DNA from: Aselliscus stoliczkanus
Lineage: Eukaryota > Chordata > Mammalia > Chiroptera > Hipposideridae
NCBI GenBank assembly: GCA_033961575.1
Contig: CM066740.1
Span: 92,611,117-92,675,116 of the forward strand
DNA: 64,000 nucleotides
Direction: 5' to 3'
Below are positions 58,871-64,000 of the stretch, piece after piece. The notes under the pieces are model-generated. The model was not told where the DNA came from, searched no databases, and saw only the letters and a program-made list of their open reading frames with translations. Each line of letters begins with the position of its first letter. Position 1 is the stretch's first letter. The position numbers and the translations under genes were made by a program.

Positions 58871-59194
58871 TCAATATTTGATGAGCATTTATTTGTTAGA
58901 GTAATCAGAAGTACCCAGATTATGGGCTCAGAAATTCTTGGTGCCATGTCAGCTGCTTCTGCTGTGTCGTATGTGTCGTGCCTCTGAATTGCCTGGTTTG
59001 CCGATTGTGTGGACAGACTTCCCAACCCTGGTGAGGTGGGTGCTAGCCAGGAATGCTCCCAGCATCAGGACAGGACCAGACAGGACAGGACAGGGTAAAA
59101 GGAGCAGGAAGAAGGGGACAATGGAACAACACAGGCATCTCCCTGCTGGGGCCCCTCCGCAGGACAACACGAATCTCATTCTCTCCTTCAGTCA

Positions 59195-59390
59195 TTCGGC
59201 AGCCCTTTTTATAAGGACACCAGTCAATATTGGATTAGCGCCCCCCTAGAGACAATGGCCCTAATGACACATCTTCACCTGATCTCCTATGGAAAGACCA
59301 TCTCCTAAAACAGTGACATCCCCAGGTACCAGGGTGAAGTCTCCAACATGTGACACAGCTTGGGGGACACAGTTCAGCCCTAACACGGTC
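59195..59390 (-). mobile_element. MLT1/MST-type MaLR LTR fragment
   Basis: TTTTTATAAGGACACCAGTC, ATATTGGATTAGCGCCCCCC, CCTAATGACACATCTTCACC and TGGGGGACACAGTTCAGCCC are reverse-complement MaLR LTR motifs. Truncated. Confidence 0.75.
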
Positions 59391-59799
59391 TCAGGGGAAA
59401 GTTTGAGAGTCTTTGCCTTAGAAGAAAAGTGGGGCGATCCTAAGCCCGGTGCGCACTGACACGGCCTCCCCCGGGAGCACAGGGGGACCGTGCGTGTTGG
59501 GGGCGGGCTCGATGCGCACGGGACAGGCAGGGACAGGCCGTCAGGCTGCCCACCGCCCGGAGGGAAAACACTGCTGCCGCTTGGAAACCAGGCCAACGGT
59601 GCCGCAACAATCCACAGAAGCCCGGGCGCGTTCCCCAGCGACGGCGATCGCCCTGGTGCGCGCAGAAGGCGGTGGCTCCGCAGGCCTCGGCTAGGGGCGC
59701 GCGTCCGGCCTGGTTTTCCTTGTCCGCCTGCCGGCGGGTAGTTGTTTCCTGGTGTTTGCTGTGGCTTTGCTTGCTAGTGTTTAAGATACGTTCCTATAA

Positions 59800-60050
59800 T
59801 ATAAAGAACAGCGGGCAACCTGAGTCAGGACCTAGCCAGCCACCTTTTTAATGGCTGCGTGGTGCTCCCGCGCACGGCTGCCCCCGCGTGTGCCACTCTC
59901 TGGTGATGTGCACTCAGCGCAGTTTGCTGCTCCCGCCTGTGCGTGTGTGTGGAACGCATGTAACTTGCCCACTGGTGCACACGTATCTGAGGAATAAGTT
60001 CCTATTAGTGGGTCGAAGGTTGTGCATTTTTCTCAGAGTGCTAAGAAGTG
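59800..60050 (-). mobile_element. Antisense L1 fragment
   Basis: TTTTTAATGGCTGCGTGGTG, GGAATAAGTTCCTATTAGTG and GGTCGAAGGTTGTGCATTTT are reverse-oriented L1 3'-end motifs. Confidence 0.6.
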
Positions 60051-60149
60051 CCTCACACCGACATGTGCTACTGATTAAAATAAATGTAGATTCCACTGTG
60101 TCTCATAAAATTCAAATTGGTTTGAAAGAACAAAAACGGAAAAGAAAAC

Positions 60150-60360
60150 ATGATTTCTTTTACATGAATGGTCCGGAATAGACAAAGGCACAGACAGAAG
60201 GCAGACTCCTGCCCTGGGAGTGGGGAGCAGGCGGAGTATGGACAGGGGTGACGGTCGTACAGCCCAATGAGTGCACGCAAACCACCCAACTACACATGAA
60301 GAGGGTGAATTTTATGGTCTGTGAATTAAATCTCAATTAAAAATCTAAAAATAAGTGACT
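60150..60360 (+). mobile_element. L1 3'-end fragment
   Basis: TTACATGAATGGTCCGGAAT, GACAAAGGCACAGACAGAAG, GGGTGAATTTTATGGTCTGT and GAATTAAATCTCAATTAAAA are L1 3' UTR end motifs. Confidence 0.7.
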
Positions 60361-60990
60361 TAAAGCTAAAAAGGTAATGTGTATTTGACATCTCTGCTTT
60401 ACCCTCTAGGGAGGGGGCCCCGTTCATCCCCCCAAGGCTCAGGTCTGTGCCCCCAAACTCTGCAAGCCCGGTTATCTTCAGTAATGACCAGCGTTGGCAG
60501 TCGGTTCAGTGAAAACGACTGACAGGGAACAGGGACCCAGGCCGGATGTGTAAAGCAGCCCCAGCTCAAGTCCAGAGCAGACCCAGACCTCCCCTTGCCC
60601 ACGCCCCATCTTCTCCAGCCACAACCAGGAGACCATCCCCTGTTGTTCCCTCTGGAGGTTGTCCCTCTGACCTTTTCCATGGTACCTCCCTCTTAGTGGC
60701 TCGAGGCCTCTGGCCAGTCTCACAGCTGGAATGACTGCTCAGGGCACAAGTATTATCTCTTCTGGAATCACCCAGGAAGATCACCCCCCTTGCCCAGTTT
60801 CCTGACTTCAGTGGGCATCTGGCTCTGGGCTGCACCGCCTGCCTGTGTGAGGTTGGGTCCCGCAGGACATGAAGCTCCCGTTGGCAGCCCATCCCGCTCA
60901 TGCGTGTGACACGCCCATCCTGACTCGCTGCTTGTTCAGTAATCAACTGATTCCTTTATCTTCTGTTTCCAGGGAGGAGAGTTTGCTTTT

Positions 60991-61095
60991 TTCTTTTTTT
61001 TGAGGGCTGTATCACTGGCCCTCATATGTGGGACCCAAACCGGGGCCACTGGCTTCCAAAGCCAGCGCTTAACCACCGCGCCACTCAGCCGGCCC
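60991..61095 (-). repeat. Short tRNA-head SINE (nested cluster, member 1)
   Basis: Minus-strand head GGCCGGCTGAGTGGCGCGG and reversed CTCAAAA tail. It lies between GAGAGTTTGCTTTT at 60977-60990 and 61096-61109, so it split a pre-existing duplication. Confidence 0.94.
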
Positions 61096-61120
61096 GAGAG
61101 TTTGCTTTTATGTATTTATT

Positions 61121-61235
61121 TATTTATTTATATATTTTTTGAGGGCAGTGTCACTGGCCCTCATATGTGGGACCTTAACCGGGGCCGCTGGCGTCCCAAA
61201 CCAGCTCTTAACTACCGCGCCACTCGGCCGGCCCC
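61121..61235 (-). repeat. Short tRNA-head SINE (nested cluster, member 2)
   Basis: Minus-strand head GGCCGGCCGAGTGGCGCGG, A tail to the left. Duplication TGTATTTATT at 61111-61120 and 61236-61245 places it inside the A-rich tail of the long element next to it. Confidence 0.92.
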
Positions 61236-61245
61236 TGTATTTATT

Positions 61246-61693
61246 TTTAAAAAAGATTTTATTGGGGAATTGGGGGAGGGGAACAGCATTGGGGAATCAG
61301 GGAAGGGGAACAGACACGTTGCTGTCTTTTGTTCCCCAGTCTAGTTGCGGAGGACGTTGCTTCACTGGCCCATGTTGGTATCGTCATTGTGCTCTTCCCG
61401 GATGAGGCAGATCAGTCGCCGGCCTCTGGATGGTCGCTCACTGTGGCTATTGGCAGCTCATGCTGGCTGCTGGCCGCTCATGCTGGCTGCCGGCCGCTCA
61501 CTGTAGCCTATGGCAGCCCACTGCAGCAGGGGCTGCAGCCCACACCATCAACCGGGGCTCGCACAGCCCAGCTCCAGGTGGAGCTGTTGTTAGCTGTAGA
61601 GGGCAGTGTCACTGGCCCTCATGTGGGATCCAAACCGGGGCTGCTGGCGTCCCAAAACCAGCTCTTAACCAACGCGCCACTTGGCCGGCCCCC
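61246..61693 (-). repeat. Long T+ SINE (nested cluster, member 3, oldest)
   Basis: Minus-strand head GGCCGGCCAAGTGGCGCGT, body, and a tail CAATTCCCCAATAAAATCTTTTTT, the T+ signature. Its right flank GAGAGTTTGCTCTT (61694-61707) pairs with the left copies at 61096 and 60977. Confidence 0.94.
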
Positions 61694-62024
61694 GAGAGTT
61701 TGCTCTTAGTTATTTTCCCAACTTTGTCCCTGGTGTCACTGTCATTTCTACACTGATGGTAACTCCTCAGGGAAGCGGGCACGGCCACAGACGGCGATCC
61801 TGTTGGTGGGGGGAGGCGTCCCGGATGGGCCCTGTTCCCCAGTTTTCAGGGTATGTTTTGAAGAAAATGCTGGAACTTGGCCACACTGCTCTTAACCTGC
61901 TGGGATGCAGCCTTCATTCTAATTGGCCTAGAACCCAGGACTCAGGGCTTGGTCTGTGGGACAGAGGAAAACGGGGACTGAGAACGCTGACGGCTCCGCA
62001 CACAGTTGTCTTCCAGCTGCCGAC

Positions 62025-63740
62025 ATAAGAAGTGTCCAAACCTGGGGAGAATTTTAATGAGTTTATTTGAGCCAAAATATCTGTTACCGGGAAGCAAAAT
62101 CTCAACGGGCTGAGAAATGCTCCAGAGAAAAGCAGTTTTGCAGCTTATTCTATACATTAGAATCAAAGGAGGAAACTCAAGGATACCTGGAATCCATGGG
62201 TGCTGGGTTAAGGGGGCAGGAGAAAGCAAGCAGGGAAACTTCTGGGGCCGGATAACAGTAAAAGGCAGAGACACACACTTCTTTTACATTGGTGGCCGCA
62301 GGACCGTTAATAATTAACATTGACCGCACTTAGAGATGGTATTCGGAACAGATGACAATGAGGGATTCCTGGTCTCCTGCTCGGTGCCCCGGGCTGCGCC
62401 CTGAGGGGTCCAGAAAAAGGGAGGACTGGCGTTCCAGGGTGTGTTATGTTGGGTGCAGAAAGGCGACAGACGGGCTCCCTTCAGGTAAAGACTGACCTTT
62501 GTCAAGGAAGCCACAGGCCTAGGACATGACCCGCCGTGACCCGCTTTGAGGTAGGAATTTGTGCGTGCAGGCCATCGTGTGTAGTTCGTTTCAGTCTCTG
62601 AGCCTCTGAGCTTGTCAGGTTTAGTATGTGGCCCTTTTTTCATCTACACAACCCAACTGGGCTGAGGACTCCCTCCCAGAGCCCTGGGTTCCCTAGTGAC
62701 CAGAAAACGCCCCATTCAGGACAGAGGAGGGGCCCGCCAGCTGACAGAGGGCACGGATGAGGGTCTACGCTGGAACACCAGCTGAGCACCCCACAAAGAC
62801 TCAACTTCAAATGTACCTGCAGCTCTTTGGCCCTTCCAGGATTTAAATGTCATCCAGTTGGGTTGTGCCCCTCTAATGTGTATCCTGCTGTCACCACAGC
62901 AATTTTCCACGTGAGTGAGGAGAGTGGCCTCGGGGGTGAGGCTGGGCAGCTGCCGGAGGGGCCGGCTGAGAGCCTCGTGCAGCCCAGCGGGACAGGGGTG
63001 TGGGATGGCAGCGAGCCCAGGAGAGCAGGCAGGGCGGTGGCTTCCTGCCCCTCAGGTAATCCCTGTGGATCGCCCCCACCCCCCGGCAGAATGGCAGCCA
63101 TTGTTACGTTTTCCTTAACTGGACAGAGAACTGCTTGGCCTCACGGGCAAAGGAACCATGAGAACATTATGATTTCATTTCTCATGAATGAACAGCATAA
63201 TTGCCAGGATTTTCCTTGCTTTGAAACTATTTTTACTCTGAAGAACAAAAAAATACCAAATGAAGAAAAACAAGGCCTGTCCTTATTTGCAGTCTGGAAG
63301 CATGGCTGTCTTAAATGGGATTTCCTGTTTGTCCAACAATGTCTGATAAACTGTCGGTGACATTCCTGTATGGTGTCTTTTAATAGGAGACTCCCAAGCA
63401 GTCGGGTAACTGAGGCTTAGAGCCCTGGGAGCTGAGGAGGAGGGGACGGGTGGGGGTGGGGCTGAGGAGGGGCATCAATCAAAGGGAGGTGGGAAGAGCA
63501 GACAGCAGGTAACAGGGAAGCCTTTCCTACATAAAAAGGTATCTGGGGTGGTCTGTGGTGGCTGCTCTCTTCCTGGCATCTAAATTCTTTTAGGCAGTTA
63601 AGGGAGAGATAAAAGCTTTTCCCGAATCTGCTGGGCCTTATTGCCTTTAGCCCAAAAGAATCCACATGCCAACATCACACGTTTTGGGGTGGTATATGCC
63701 GCTCCCCCTCAGTTACATATCATACTGTATTACTGAATAA
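62025..63740. mobile_element. Possible LTR-retroelement-derived sequence
   Basis: TTTAATGAGTTTATTTGAGC, AATCTCAACGGGCTGAGAAA and TGCTCCAGAGAAAAGCAG near 62.05-62.15 kb, and AGGCAGTTAAGGGAGAGATA near 63.59 kb, recall mammalian ERV-type LTR repeats. GAATAAAG at 63736 could be an LTR polyadenylation signal. No retroviral gene is seen and the limits are uncertain. 62.4-63.4 kb may be unrelated. Confidence 0.3.
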
Positions 63741-64000
63741 AGGTTGGTTTTCTTACGAGTGATGGTAGTATTGAGATGATGCAGGAAACTTCCCTTATTC
63801 TTCAGTGAAGTATGCTACGATATTCAGGGGTGACGTGTCACGATAGCTAACCTACTTTCAAATGGTTGAGTAAAATAATTCAAAGGGACAGAGAGAGAAA
63901 GGTATAGGAAACATGGCAGCAACCGACGACTGGAGGCGAAGGGTTTCCATGTGCTCATCTGATTAAGTTTTCACATTTGAGTGCTCTCCCCGTTTCGGCG

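Larger units (their letters stand above)
46200..64000. other. Downstream intergenic region
   Basis: No gene is recognised. Unannotated parts, notably 47.7-50.0, 50.2-51.1, 52.5-54.4 and 55.9-57.1 kb, are GC-rich single-copy-looking DNA. Their long open frames have low-complexity Pro/Arg/Gly/Ser composition, overlap on both strands and match nothing I know. In mammals the next gene along is, from memory, DNAJB6, but none of its exons is seen. Confidence 0.7.

Noticed and set aside
62827..63360. 177-codon open frame
   Set aside because: No recognisable similarity, composition changes midway from GC-rich to A/T-rich, and it lies in possible LTR-derived sequence.

Overview
This window is vertebrate nuclear DNA, from a placental mammal. 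It carries eleven widely spaced, phase-compatible coding exons of one gene, UBE3C, separated by introns of 87 bp to about 11.8 kb. It also holds antisense and sense L1 debris, MIR/MER5-type relics, MaLR-type LTRs and many young tRNA-derived SINEs. The SINEs (head module starting GGCCGGCCGAGTGGCGC, and a VES-like module with a GGTTCGATTCCC B box) resemble those of bats, most plausibly a horseshoe-bat or leaf-nosed-bat-type lineage. The order is an inference from remembered SINE types, not a database match.

Positions 1-44909, plus strand: the 3' half of UBE3C, a HECT-type E3 ubiquitin ligase. The exons are 1261-1493, 9700-9804, 11852-11939, 12216-12313, 13387-13519, 17323-17570, 29332-29544, 34392-34580, 34668-34734, 39969-40099 and 44739-44909 (stop TGA). 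All splice sites are AG/GT and every exon-exon phase agrees. Together they encode about 557 residues, roughly the second half of the protein: a pre-HECT part and the whole HECT domain, with the catalytic cysteine codon at 44808-44810. The 3' UTR follows to about 46.2 kb, where two AATAAA signals lie.

The introns hold four A/T-rich blocks dense in homeodomain-like TAATTA cores and free of recognisable repeats (about 2.0-2.65, 23.8-24.3, 25.2-26.0 and 43.35-43.88 kb). These are candidate conserved regulatory elements. In mammals UBE3C lies near the developmental gene MNX1, so bystander enhancers are plausible.

Positions 46.2-64.0 kb: gene-free sequence downstream of UBE3C. It has a CpG-rich block (about 46.5-47.7 kb), long (CA/GT)n tracts, L1 and MaLR fragments, and a striking triple nested SINE insertion at 60.98-61.71 kb. 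I recognise no protein-coding gene there. The longer open frames are GC-rich or repeat-driven.

I found no novel multi-gene system. The most interesting signals are the modular SINE families (short poly(A) head-only form, long T+ form with AATAAA and a TCTTT terminator, and a four-unit tRNA-like form), their nested insertions, an odd tail-less head-only copy flanked by 32-bp direct repeats, and two 79-bp palindromic mariner-like MITEs.
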